In this document: positions 1 through 8,002 of the stretch, piece by piece | Layout: every line of letters starts with the position of its first letter | Position numbering within the stretch: the first letter of the stretch is position 1 | Assembly: GCA_965197635.1 (NCBI GenBank) | Contig: OZ240218.1 | Span: 62,001 to 126,000 of the forward strand | Reading direction: 5' to 3' | Length of the DNA: 64,000 nt | Source of the DNA: Bin87 sp965197635 | Lineage (GTDB): Bacteria; Chloroflexota; Dehalococcoidia; Lucifugimonadales; UBA3495 | Made by a program: the position numbers and the translations under genes | Notes under the pieces: model-generated | Seen by the model: only the letters and a program-made list of their open reading frames with translations | What the model was told of the DNA's origin: nothing | Databases searched by the model: none

Positions 1-147
1 GAAGTCTCTATATTGTACTTCGAGCCTCTTGGCACTCACGTCAAAATCCATTCCATAGGGATAGACGAGGTCGGCAACGTGGTGGGTGCGCCGCATTCCT
101 ACGGGTCATTTTTCATGGCCGAATCCCGACGTTCCATAGGATTGTGA
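1..147 (+). CDS. C-terminal 48 residues of an unidentified protein (partial)
   Basis: The frame beginning at base 1 is open for 48 codons and ends at TGA 145-147. The visible tail includes LYFEPLGTH and ends SRRSIGL. Its stop lies three bases before the ATG of the PIN-domain gene, which is the usual spacing of a two-gene operon. An antitoxin or companion of the PIN protein is therefore possible by position only. I recognise no domain in the tail. The gene is cut by the window edge, so its length and start are unknown. Confidence 0.5.
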   Translation, partial: EVSILYFEPLGTHVKIHSIGIDEVGNVVGAPHSYGSFFMAESRRSIGL

Positions 148-150
148 TCG

Positions 151-636
151 ATGTGCGCTATCGTTGATGTGAACAACTGCCACAAAATATTCGGAAGGAC
201 AGATGTTCAAACGCCTGCGGGCAAGTTTTTCCTTGATTGGCTTGAAAGCGAACGAGGGCGAGTCGTGATCGGTGGGACCCAAATGAAGCGGGAAATCGAT
301 CGCGTGGGAAGATATGACAAATGGCTCAAAACAGCTATTGCTAGAGGCCGCGTCCGCCAAGAGCGAGATAACTTAGTCGATGCCGAAGCGAACACGTTGG
401 GCGGCAACCCGCATTGTCGGTCGGACGATCAGCATCTGTTGGCCTTAGCGCGGATCGCCGGAGCTCGATTGCTGTTCACCGAAGACCCCGACCTCCAGGA
501 AGACTTTCGCAACCATCAGATTATCGCGAACCCGCGTGGAAAAGTGTATTCGACACGGATCGATCATGAGGTGTCGAAGGCACACCAACGTTTGTTGGAT
601 CCTAGGTACGCGGAAGCACTGTGTGCCGACAATTGA
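151..636 (+). CDS. PIN-domain-like protein (possible VapC-type RNase toxin)
   Basis: This 161-residue protein has the outline of a PIN-fold nuclease. It has an early acidic strand (AIVDVN, Asp at residue 6), a central acidic patch (REID, about residue 49), and a late segment SDDQHLLALARIAGARLL followed by TEDPDL. That late segment resembles the Asp-containing helix-strand that completes the metal site. PIN proteins cleave RNA and often act as toxins of VapBC pairs. The gene starts three bases after the stop of an upstream partial gene, which could encode the partner. It is slightly longer than typical VapC (about 130 residues). The assignment is from motif pattern only; the toxin role is inference. 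Confidence 0.6.
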   Translation: MCAIVDVNNCHKIFGRTDVQTPAGKFFLDWLESERGRVVIGGTQMKREIDRVGRYDKWLKTAIARGRVRQERDNLVDAEANTLGGNPHCRSDDQHLLALARIAGARLLFTEDPDLQEDFRNHQIIANPRGKVYSTRIDHEVSKAHQRLLDPRYAEALCADN

Positions 637-925
637 TTATTTCGATCCTGGGAGAATGAATAAAGACGGAGCTGCCGAAAACAGCTGGGCAGCATGAACC
701 GCTCGCACTTGGAGTATGATGACCATTTTCGTCCACTGTGGTTTGCTTTGACCGAACAGTAGGTGCGACCATCCTACCCTAGTACTACAGTCGCGTTCTG
801 GAAGGCGTCTTCGGTAATCTGCATGGCTCGGGCCTGGTGCCGCCGTTCATCCGACCAGTGGATGGACAGGGCTTTTCAGCCGGCATCGTCTCACCTCCCG
901 GTCGGTCCATCGCCACCGGCGGCGT

Positions 926-1371
926 GGTACGATGTCACCTCGCTGCCAATATTCGATGATCGGGTCCAGTGGGTCCGACAGGGTTTACGGCGATGGCAGA
1001 CTTCCACGTAGAGTCCCATCGTTCCCGCGTCTCTGCCACCGGTCAGCGGGTATCTGCTGGGCCAGATCCCGCGCCTGCACCGCGCCACCCTCCCTGTCCG
1101 CCCACACCTTGAGCACGGTGTGGACACGGTACTGGGGTTACCCCAAATGCCGCAGAGTTGCTACCATGAACTCGGTCATCGGTGTTATCCGTCTACGGAG
1201 TTGAGCCACCGCGCGCGGTGCAGCAATGCTCCACCACGCTTGTCTCTCATCGCGTCCCACTGGTACACCGCCAGCAACCGTTTCCGTGCTCGCGCCGGAC
1301 GACCCGGCCCCGACATCGCGGCGGTTGGACGGTAGGTTTGCCGCAATCCATCGTCGGCTTTTGCCGCAGCT
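926..1371. repeat. Degenerate tandem duplication, copy A
   Basis: Several blocks recur in the same order in copy B at 1430-1753. They include a 28-base identical block at 992-1019 (matching 1483-1510), a block of about 58 bases at 1168-1225 (matching 1591-1648), and a block of about 90 bases at 1280-1371 (matching 1663-1753). Copy A is longer because copy B lacks many short pieces of 2 to about 50 bases. No terminal inverted repeats were seen. Confidence 0.75.
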
Positions 1372-1429
1372 AGGTAGTTCTGGGTCAAACGGTTCATCGC
1401 CCAGGTTTTCAGGTCGTCCCCGGTCCATG

Positions 1430-1753
1430 TGGTACGGTCACCGATGCTGCCAATATTTCGGGTCCAGTGGGTAGGGTTTACCGATGGCAGACTTCCACGT
1501 AGAGTCCCATTTCCCGCGTCCTGGGTCGGAACCGGGCGCTACCTTGAGCACGGTGTGGACACGGACTGGGGACCAAATGGCAGAGTTGCTAATGAACTCG
1601 GTCATCGGTGTTATCCGTCTACGGAGTTGAGCCACCGCGCGCGGTGCAGCAAGCTTGCTCCCGTTTCCGTGCTCGCGCCGGACGACCCGGCCCCGACATC
1701 GCGGCGGGTTGGACGGTAGGTTTGCCGCAATCCATCGTCGGCTTTTGCCGCAG
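1430..1753. repeat. Degenerate tandem duplication, copy B (with many small deletions)
   Basis: This is the shortened counterpart of copy A at 926-1371. The order of matching blocks is preserved while the spacers are shortened, giving about 324 bases against 446. Single-base changes are few inside the blocks, so most of the divergence is by deletion. Only about 60 bases separate the copies. Confidence 0.75.
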
Positions 1754-1832
1754 CCAGCCACTTTGACTATACTTGCGCCACTCCGAGACCCTGCCCGCCG
1801 ACGGCGACCCAACACATTGGAGGACGTCCGAC

Positions 1833-2948
1833 ATGACCACGCCTAGCATTCCCCTGGCCCGCGAGGTGGGCCGCGTATCCTCGTCAACCGTTCCGCTCAG
1901 CGCAGCCGAGGAAACCCGTTTCGAGCGCATTATGGACCAGGCGGTGATGATTGACGTCCACCAGCACCCCTTCGTGTTGCCCGACGACATGGACCGGTTC
2001 ATCGAGTTCCTGCGGACCACCAGCCGTTACCAATATGGCTACCAGGCAGCGGAGGCCGGCGGGTGGTCCACGGTGACGACCGCCAGCGCCTTCAGCGGGT
2101 TCAAGAGCACCACCGATATGTCCTTCATGGAATATGAAGATATCGCCGCCGAGGTGGGCGGGATGCTGGCCGACGTGGCCCAGCAGGACAACGTGGTTCG
2201 CGTGACCAATCCCGACGAAATCCTGGCGGCCCGGCAGCAGGGCAAGATCGGCTTTCTGCCCACCCTGGAACACTTGGCCATCGGCAACCGCATCGAGCGG
2301 GTGGATGCCCTCTACGGCATGGGCGTGCGCCTGGCCGGCATCACCTACAACCGACGGAATTTCATCGGCGACGGCCAGACCGAGCGCAATCCCGGCGGTC
2401 TGAGCAACTTCGGCGTGGAGGTCGTTCACCGTATGAACGACCTGGGCATGGCAGTGGACCTGTCCCACGCTTCAACCCCCACGGCGATGGATGCCATCGA
2501 GGTGTCCCGGGCTCCCACCGTGTTCAGCCACAACGCCTCCTACACGCTGCGGCCCAATGGTCGCACCAGGACGGACGAGGAGCTGCTGGCCTGTGCCCGC
2601 AACGGCGGTCTGGTCTGCATCACGGCAGTGCCGAACTCGCTCAGCGACGACCCCGAGCAGGATATCGAGTGCGTGTTGGATCACTACGACTACATGGTCA
2701 ACCTGGTGGGCGTTGACCACGTGGGCATCGGCACCGACACCACCGTCGGCGATCACGTGGGCTTCCACCGGGTCCTGTTGGGCCGCACGCCGGACCAGCT
2801 CCCGGCTCCCTACCTCAACGGCCTGGAGTCGCCAGCCGACGGCAAGAACATCGTGCGCGGCCTGATCCGCCGGGGCCATTCCGACGAGGGCGTGCTCAAG
2901 ATCATCGGAGGCAACGCTCTGGACTACTTCCGCCGCATCATGGCTTAG
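1833..2948 (+). CDS. Membrane dipeptidase family (peptidase M19)
   Basis: The 371-residue product is a zinc-dependent dipeptidase of the M19 (renal dipeptidase) family, which hydrolyses dipeptides including D-amino-acid types. The N-terminal metal motif is DVHQH at residues 41-45. Further ligand strands are the paired histidine motifs VDLSHAS and VFSHNAS. The C-terminal half carries VGVDHVGIGTD, typical of the family. I chose ATG 1833 because a GGAGG at 1819-1823 sits nine bases upstream; an earlier in-frame start would add 20 unlikely residues. No signal peptide is evident, so a cytoplasmic enzyme is likely. The next gene follows after ten bases, suggesting co-transcription. Confidence 0.92.
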   Translation: MTTPSIPLAREVGRVSSSTVPLSAAEETRFERIMDQAVMIDVHQHPFVLPDDMDRFIEFLRTTSRYQYGYQAAEAGGWSTVTTASAFSGFKSTTDMSFMEYEDIAAEVGGMLADVAQQDNVVRVTNPDEILAARQQGKIGFLPTLEHLAIGNRIERVDALYGMGVRLAGITYNRRNFIGDGQTERNPGGLSNFGVEVVHRMNDLGMAVDLSHASTPTAMDAIEVSRAPTVFSHNASYTLRPNGRTRTDEELLACARNGGLVCITAVPNSLSDDPEQDIECVLDHYDYMVNLVGVDHVGIGTDTTVGDHVGFHRVLLGRTPDQLPAPYLNGLESPADGKNIVRGLIRRGHSDEGVLKIIGGNALDYFRRIMA

Positions 2949-2958
2949 TGGAGGCAAT

Positions 2959-4023
2959 ATGGCTGCTTGTCAAAGCGCGGCGCATCTCGTCGGCAGCGTC
3001 CCTCTGCCCGATGCCGAGACGGTGTTCCGCACCGTGAGCGCGGCCTTGGGGCCTCATCTGCGGCGCATCACCGACGGCGAAACCGGACGGCGGGGTCGCT
3101 GGATCTGGTTCCAGCGCGAGATGCTGGCGGAGCATCCCGACATGGAGCTGGACACTGATGAACCGCCCTACGCGCTGTACCAGTGGGACGGTCAGCTGCT
3201 GCGCGAAACTTCCTACATCCGTTTCAAGCCGGGGGTTGACCCGACGGCGGTGGAGTTTCCCACCGGCTACGCGGAAGCGGCGCTGGAATCCTTCGACCTG
3301 TACACCCGGCTGCGGGCCGAGGGGGTGATTGGTGAGGAGACGTTGTTCCAGGTGTCGCTGCCCACGCCCATGGCAACGGCCTACATGTACGTCAGTCCCG
3401 CCGACCGTGATGCCTACATTCCGGCCTACGAGCGGTCTCTGTTGGCCGCGTTGGAGCAGATACTGACAACGACGCCCCAAGAGCGGCTGTCCATCCAGTG
3501 GGACGTGTGCCAGGAAGTCTTGCTCTTTGAGGACTACTTCTCCCACCGTCCCGCCGATTACAAGGCGCAAGTGTTCGCCGAGTTAGCCCGGCTGGGCGCG
3601 GCGGTGCCGGAGACGGTGGACCTGGGTTATCACCTGTGCTACGGGTCGCCCCGCGACGAGCACCTGGTGATGCCGCAGGGCATGGGCATCCTGGTAGAGA
3701 TCGCCAACGGCCTGTCGGCCAACCTGAGCCGAAGGCTCGACTTCATACACATGCCGGTTCCGCAGGGCCGTTCGGACGAGGCATACTTTCAGCCTCTTGA
3801 AGAGCTGCGGCTTCCGGCCGACACCGAGGTGGTATTGGGGCTGATTCACTACGACGACACGGCCGGCGACCGCTCCCGCAGCGACACGGCGAGGCGTTAC
3901 CTCCCGTCCTTTGGCGTCGCCACCGAATGCGGTTGGGGACGCACCGACCCGGAGCGGGTCCCCGGACTGCTAGAGAGCCACCGGCAGGCCGTCGAGTACC
4001 TCAACGCCGGCAGACCCGAGTAA
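2959..4023 (+). CDS. Conserved hypothetical protein, possibly MetE/UROD-like TIM barrel
   Basis: The 354-residue protein begins with a motif-like segment HLVGSVPLPDAETVF and then RITDGETGRRG. Later strands include SIQWDVCQEVL and LGYHLCYGSPRDEH. This layout recalls cobalamin-independent methionine synthase and uroporphyrinogen decarboxylase-type barrels, where a substrate or metal site is built from His/Cys/Glu on strand ends. The likeness is by eye and the substrate is unknown. GGAGG at 2950-2954 precedes the ATG. It follows the M19 dipeptidase gene by ten bases and is probably in the same transcript. There are no membrane segments. Confidence 0.6.
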   Translation: MAACQSAAHLVGSVPLPDAETVFRTVSAALGPHLRRITDGETGRRGRWIWFQREMLAEHPDMELDTDEPPYALYQWDGQLLRETSYIRFKPGVDPTAVEFPTGYAEAALESFDLYTRLRAEGVIGEETLFQVSLPTPMATAYMYVSPADRDAYIPAYERSLLAALEQILTTTPQERLSIQWDVCQEVLLFEDYFSHRPADYKAQVFAELARLGAAVPETVDLGYHLCYGSPRDEHLVMPQGMGILVEIANGLSANLSRRLDFIHMPVPQGRSDEAYFQPLEELRLPADTEVVLGLIHYDDTAGDRSRSDTARRYLPSFGVATECGWGRTDPERVPGLLESHRQAVEYLNAGRPE

Positions 4024-4075
4024 TGTATCGCACAGAGCCGGCAGTAAAGTTGTGCGGGCTTGGAGGAGAAACGAG

Positions 4076-4519
4076 ATGATTCAGTTGACAGAAGAGATGG
4101 CGCGGCTGATCAACCGGGCGCGGGACGACGGCTACCCCTGCATCGTGGGCACGGCGGGCGCCGACGGCACCCCCAACTGCGGTTACATCGGCACGGTGCT
4201 CACGGTGGGCGACGACACGCTGATTTACCGTGACCGCACCGGTCGGAACCCGCTGGACCACATCGAGGAGAACCCCAAGGTCATCGTCCTGTTCCGCAAC
4301 ACCGAGCGGGATGCCGGCTGGAAGTTCCGGTGCACCGCCAGCGTCCACCGCGATGGTACGGTGTTTGAAGAGATGACCGACCGCCTGCTCCAGTCTGGGC
4401 TGGTGAACGAGCGTTACCTGGCCGACAGCCAGGGAGCAATAGTGGTGCTGAGGATAGACCAGGTGCTGACGCTTTTCGGCGAAGTGCTACAGGAGCGGGT
4501 TCCCGGCGAACGTTGGTAG
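4076..4519 (+). CDS. Pyridoxamine 5'-phosphate oxidase (PPOX) family protein
   Basis: The 147-residue product has the split-barrel flavin-binding outline of small PPOX proteins. An N-terminal helix (LTEEMARLINRA) is followed by strands PCIVGTAGADGTPNCGYIG, then a dimer-interface strand region with IYRDRTGRNPLDHIEENP and VIVLFRNTE. Members bind FMN or F420 and reduce or oxidise small molecules; the substrate cannot be read here. ATG 4076 is chosen over an upstream in-frame start at 4052 because GGAGGA at 4062-4067 is eight bases before it. It follows the MetE/UROD-like gene in the same direction and may be in the same operon. Confidence 0.85.
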   Translation: MIQLTEEMARLINRARDDGYPCIVGTAGADGTPNCGYIGTVLTVGDDTLIYRDRTGRNPLDHIEENPKVIVLFRNTERDAGWKFRCTASVHRDGTVFEEMTDRLLQSGLVNERYLADSQGAIVVLRIDQVLTLFGEVLQERVPGERW

Positions 4520-4542
4520 TTCTGCCTAACCTTCTTTACAAT
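4513..4542 (+). promoter_or_regulatory. Candidate sigma70-type promoter for the 4609 gene
   Basis: TTGGTA (4513-4518) and TACAAT (4537-4542) are separated by 18 bases, followed by GCGCC as at other promoters in the window. The site overlaps the end of the PPOX gene and lies 66 bases before the ATG at 4609. Confidence 0.4.
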
Positions 4543-4608
4543 GCGCCGGGATTCATTCGTTGACAGCAACGTCAATAACCACCCCCTACACTACTCGGGT
4601 GTCTCGTA

Positions 4609-5637
4609 ATGCCAGACCAGATTAACCCTTCCGAAATCGTCGTAGCGGCCATGGGATGCCTACTGGAGTTGGCCGTTAACCTGGCGAGCAGCAACCTGGC
4701 GCAACAGCCGGACGACTCCAATATTCCGACGAACGTCGGCTGGGCGTTGGAAACGAACCGTGTCGCGGCTCATCACCTGGCCGCGCTGGCGTCAGAACTG
4801 GCGACGGTGGACGATGCGACCGCGGCGGAGTTGGCATCGGCCATCGCCTCCGCCGGCCTCACCGACATCCAGCGGCTGTCGGACGAAGACCTGGACGAAA
4901 TCTACGACCCCCGTCCGGGCAGTGAGATGGACTGCACTCAGGTCTGTTACAGCGACGGATACTCCGGACACTATCTCTGCGAGGTGACCATAGACGAGGT
5001 CACGTTCCCCTGCCTGGGTTGCCCACTGGTGCAGCGCCAGTTCGCGGATTTCCATCAACCGCCGGAGTGGGAATCTCGCGCGAATGGCGACACACGATCC
5101 CTTCCCGTCGCTACTCCGCCCCGCAACCCCGGTCCGCCGGCGCGCCGCATGATGCTGGACCTGACCGACGCAGTCAACGCGCTGTCCGAACTGAAGCTCG
5201 GCGACCTGCCGGCAGACTCATCGCCACGACGCCGATTGACTTACATCGCTACCGTGCTTGCCCAGGCCGCCGTTTACGGCATCAACATCTATTTCTTCGC
5301 GCTTGTTGAAATGGCCCAACTGGAAAGGGATCAGGCCTGGCATGAAGCGCAGCCTCAGGACGACCGTGCCGTGAGCCTGACGCGGACACTGTACAAACTG
5401 ATCACCGGCAACCCGTTCGTCGAACCTGATGCCCAAGCGCGAAGGACCAGGTGTGAGCGGGTATTCCAAGCTAGCGACCACACCGAGCGGTTCTACTGCA
5501 ATTACCTGGACACCATCCCGGCTCATCTCAAGGAGGAAGAGACGATAGCGGAGATGTGCCAGCGATGCCCGTTCCACCAACACCCGAGACAGCCCAGTTT
5601 GTTGGAACTGACGGGAGCCGCACCGCAAGGGTCGTAA
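4609..5637 (+). CDS. Hypothetical protein with two cysteine clusters
   Basis: The 342-residue protein is not recognised. It has a helical N-terminal third and two cysteine-rich stretches. The first (about residues 108-142) contains CTQVC, HYLCEV and CLGCP; the second, near the C-terminus, contains CERV, YCNY and CQRCP. Both end in a CxxCP motif followed by an aromatic/His-rich tail, so an internal repeat binding zinc or an iron-sulfur cluster is possible. The middle (about residues 190-290) is helical with a hydrophobic stretch, YGINIYFFALVEMA. There is no obvious Shine-Dalgarno sequence; a candidate promoter lies at 4513-4542. Function is unknown. Confidence 0.65.
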   Translation: MPDQINPSEIVVAAMGCLLELAVNLASSNLAQQPDDSNIPTNVGWALETNRVAAHHLAALASELATVDDATAAELASAIASAGLTDIQRLSDEDLDEIYDPRPGSEMDCTQVCYSDGYSGHYLCEVTIDEVTFPCLGCPLVQRQFADFHQPPEWESRANGDTRSLPVATPPRNPGPPARRMMLDLTDAVNALSELKLGDLPADSSPRRRLTYIATVLAQAAVYGINIYFFALVEMAQLERDQAWHEAQPQDDRAVSLTRTLYKLITGNPFVEPDAQARRTRCERVFQASDHTERFYCNYLDTIPAHLKEEETIAEMCQRCPFHQHPRQPSLLELTGAAPQGS

Positions 5638-5646
5638 ACGCAAACC

Positions 5647-5843
5647 ACGCAGCGCCGCAACTGTTCAGAGTTGCGGTGTACCGTTGGGGATCCAAACCCG
5701 TCATACCGGCGAAAGCCGGTATCCAGGAATCTTTTGCTCGATGAAGTTGGCCTGTGCCGTAAATCTCTGGATTCCCGCTTTCGCGGGAATGCCGGTTTTC
5801 CGACCGGGCATCCCCATCAACTCTGAACAGTTACGCAGCGCCG
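5647..5843. repeat. MITE-like element (5659-5832) with 11-bp flanking direct repeats
   Basis: A 174-bp element is bounded by perfect 14-bp inverted ends, AACTGTTCAGAGTT at 5659-5672 and its complement at 5819-5832. An identical 11-mer, ACGCAGCGCCG, lies just outside at 5647-5657 and 5833-5843, as expected for a target-site duplication. Inside are two hairpin arms: one with CCGGCGAAAGCCGG near 5702-5715, the other with CCCGCTTTCGCGGG near 5774-5787. The same kind of arms recurs at 48171-48280. It encodes no protein. Confidence 0.75.
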
Positions 5844-5910
5844 GCACGACTGTACAGTACGCCAGCCGACCCTTACAATTTAAGCGTACGTTGCACCGAC
5901 ACTGCCCGAT

Positions 5911-6663
5911 ATGCCGCTACCACTGCTCATAATACCCATCGCCCTGGCGGGTGCTTGCGCGGCCATCCAGGCGGCCAGCAAAATCCGCGCCCATCGCAAA
6001 CTGACCCAGTTGCATCAGGAACTGGACTATGCCCATCAGCAGCATGTCCAGTCGATGCAGGCCCAGTATGACCGCCAGCGGCAGTTATGCGCTGACTTGG
6101 GACTGCCTGAGCCGGATCTGCCGGACATCCTGCAACCGCAGCCCGAACCGGAGGAAGAGCCCGGGCGCAGGTTGCGTTTGCCGGTACGCCTTCCCTTCCG
6201 CAAAAAGGAGCCGTTGCTGCAACAGGCGCCCAAGGGTTCATCCGCTCTCATCGTGGGTCGTCACGGCGCCAGTTTCGCCGCTTCCACCGTCTGGAAAACC
6301 TCATCCGGCGCGATATTGCGCGTTGTTGAACCCGTCGGTACCCGTGCCGTAGCGTTCATGCCCAAGTTCGCCAGCTTCGCGCCCAAATTTGCCACTGCCG
6401 GCGGCAGCGCGACGGGTTCCATCGCCGCTTCCACCGGCCTGCGCTTTGCTCTCAGCGCCTTTTTCATAGTGGGCATCGTCATCGGCCCGGCCCTTGCCGC
6501 TTGGTGCGTCTTCAACGAGGTCCGCAAAGTCCGGAAAGCTCGCCACGAACAAGCGGAAACGCTTGCCCAGTACGCCACGGACTTGGAAGCCATGATCCGC
6601 CGCACGGAGGAATTGGAAACCCAGCGTGTCACCGAACCCCGTTCGGTTCTCCAGCCCACCTGA
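5911..6663 (+). CDS. Hypothetical membrane-associated protein with coiled-coil segments
   Basis: The 250-residue product begins with a hydrophobic segment (LLIIPIALAGACAAIQ), followed by a charged helix rich in Gln, His and Arg (residues about 25-70). Next come a Pro/Glu-rich linker ending at basic patches, a glycine/alanine-rich middle, and a second membrane segment (FALSAFFIVGIVIGPALAA, about residues 185-205). The tail is again a charged helix (ARHEQAETLAQYATDLEAMI). This suggests an inner-membrane protein with cytoplasmic helical ends. No family is recognised. A TACAAT at 5874-5879 could be its -10 box. The MITE lies directly upstream. Confidence 0.6.
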   Translation: MPLPLLIIPIALAGACAAIQAASKIRAHRKLTQLHQELDYAHQQHVQSMQAQYDRQRQLCADLGLPEPDLPDILQPQPEPEEEPGRRLRLPVRLPFRKKEPLLQQAPKGSSALIVGRHGASFAASTVWKTSSGAILRVVEPVGTRAVAFMPKFASFAPKFATAGGSATGSIAASTGLRFALSAFFIVGIVIGPALAAWCVFNEVRKVRKARHEQAETLAQYATDLEAMIRRTEELETQRVTEPRSVLQPT

Positions 6664-6675
6664 CCCACACGCCGG

Positions 6676-7458
6676 TCAGTGCATCACCAGCCCGCCGTCC
6701 ACGTTGATGGTCTGTCCGGTGATGTTCCGCGCTCCAGGGCTGGCCAGGAAGACCGCCATGGCGGCGATGTCCTCCGGTTCGTTGGCCCGACCGATGGGGA
6801 TGTTGGACGCCCGCTGCGCCTGTAGCTCGTCAACAGACAGGCCGGCCTCCGCCGCTCGCTGCTCCATGGTGCTGGTGGACATGGCGGTGATGGTTGAGCC
6901 GGGGCAGATGGCGTTCACGTTGATGTCGTAGCGGGCCAGCTGGTGGGCGGCGATCAGCGTCATCGAGATGACCGCGCCCTTGCTGGCGGCGTAGGCGGCG
7001 TTGGAGGTTCCCCGGTAGCCCTTGCCGGCGATGGACGCGATGTTGACGATGCGCCCGCCGCTGCCTTGATCGATCATCTGCCGGGCAATCCGCTGCATCA
7101 CGAAGAACGCGCCGCGGGCGTTGACCCGGTGGATGCGGTCCCAGTCGGCCTCGGTGATGTCCATGATGTCCAGGTAGCGGGTCACGCCGGCGTTGTTCAC
7201 CAGGATATCCACCTGCCCCAGCGTGTTCACCGTCTCGGCGATCACCCGGTCGATGTCCGTGCCGTCGCCGATGTCGGCGGCGATGGCTACGCTTTGCCGC
7301 CCGGTCGCCCGAACGTCCGTCGCCGTCTCTTCCACGTTGTCGGCCAGGATGTCCGTAACGGCCACATTGGCCCCGTCGTTCGCCAACGCCAACGCGGTGG
7401 CCCGACCCATCCCGCGCCCCGCGCCGGTTACCAAAGCAACTTTACCTTCCAAAGACAT
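6676..7458 (-). CDS. Short-chain dehydrogenase/reductase (SDR, FabG-like)
   Basis: The 260-residue protein is a classical SDR. It has the cofactor motif TGAGRGMGRATA at residues 11-22, then DIL after beta strand 2, NNAG near residue 90, the catalytic Ser in VNIASIAG, and the YAASK catalytic motif near residue 155. It ends with the usual GQTINVDGGLVMH strand. Such enzymes oxidise or reduce hydroxyl/keto groups with NAD(P). The substrate is not predictable. The gene stands alone; the neighbouring gene upstream (HEPN-like) is in the same direction 26 bases away. Confidence 0.92.
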   Translation of the reverse strand: MSLEGKVALVTGAGRGMGRATALALANDGANVAVTDILADNVEETATDVRATGRQSVAIAADIGDGTDIDRVIAETVNTLGQVDILVNNAGVTRYLDIMDITEADWDRIHRVNARGAFFVMQRIARQMIDQGSGGRIVNIASIAGKGYRGTSNAAYAASKGAVISMTLIAAHQLARYDINVNAICPGSTITAMSTSTMEQRAAEAGLSVDELQAQRASNIPIGRANEPEDIAAMAVFLASPGARNITGQTINVDGGLVMH

Positions 7459-7484
7459 GGTTAGTTCCTCTCTATTCGGACGGA

Positions 7485-7892
7485 CTAACTCCGTCCCGTC
7501 AGCGGTTCCAAGATGTCAAGCAGCGTAGCAACTTCGTCCAGCGAACCGGCGATATCATCAGAGTGCAAGAATCGCTTGCGTTGGTAGAAGTTGCCGTGCA
7601 ATCCGTTGGCAATGGCTCGGAACGTGCGGAGCCGGTCATCGCCAGTCAGTTTGCCGGCTTGGTAGAGCACTTCGCCGAAATGCTCGTGCTTGTCGTATTG
7701 CCAGCCTTGTGCGGTGGCCACGGCTTTAGCCATCCATGCCGCCGCTCCCCAACCCTTTTCCGATGCTTGATGCAGGTCGTCATCAAACAGATAGCGACGG
7801 CTGCGGTCCAGGAACTCCCGTGATTGGAGACGATAATCTTCGATGGACTCTCCGACCTCATCATGTGGCTGCATGGGAGACATCTGCGGCAT
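7485..7892 (-). CDS. PaREP1/HEPN-like helical protein
   Basis: About 135 residues, all helical. It has the pattern ASEKGWGAAAWMAKAVA in the first half and FYQRKRFLHSDDI in the second, as in PaREP1-type HEPN-fold proteins. HEPN proteins are often RNases or partners of nucleotidyltransferase antitoxins. The R-x-x-x-L-H arrangement could be the HEPN active-site pair (inference). I start it at 7892, where GGAG lies eight bases upstream on the minus strand; an earlier start at 7955 would add an unlikely leader. No nucleotidyltransferase partner is adjacent. Confidence 0.6.
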   Translation of the reverse strand: MPQMSPMQPHDEVGESIEDYRLQSREFLDRSRRYLFDDDLHQASEKGWGAAAWMAKAVATAQGWQYDKHEHFGEVLYQAGKLTGDDRLRTFRAIANGLHGNFYQRKRFLHSDDIAGSLDEVATLLDILEPLTGRS

Positions 7893-8002
7893 GATCTCTA
7901 CTCCAGCTTTGTATAGCACGAATATAGCACTGATGCTTGGTTGAGAGTAGGACAACGCAGAGCATCAGGAGTAGCAGCCAGCACTGTTGACAACGAGCAA
8001 TG

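Larger units (their letters stand above)
637..1832. other. 1.2 kb without an intact gene; holds a decayed tandem duplication
   Basis: No frame on either strand gives a convincing complete protein. The main content is a pair of related segments (926-1371 and 1430-1753, listed separately). Short minus-strand stretches in these copies have a protein-like look, for example the phrases LRRRITPMTEF and LSDPLDP, but they change frame repeatedly. The region may be the remains of a duplicated minus-strand gene that I cannot name. A weak -10-like TATACT at 1769-1774 lies 58 bases before the dipeptidase start. Confidence 0.5.
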
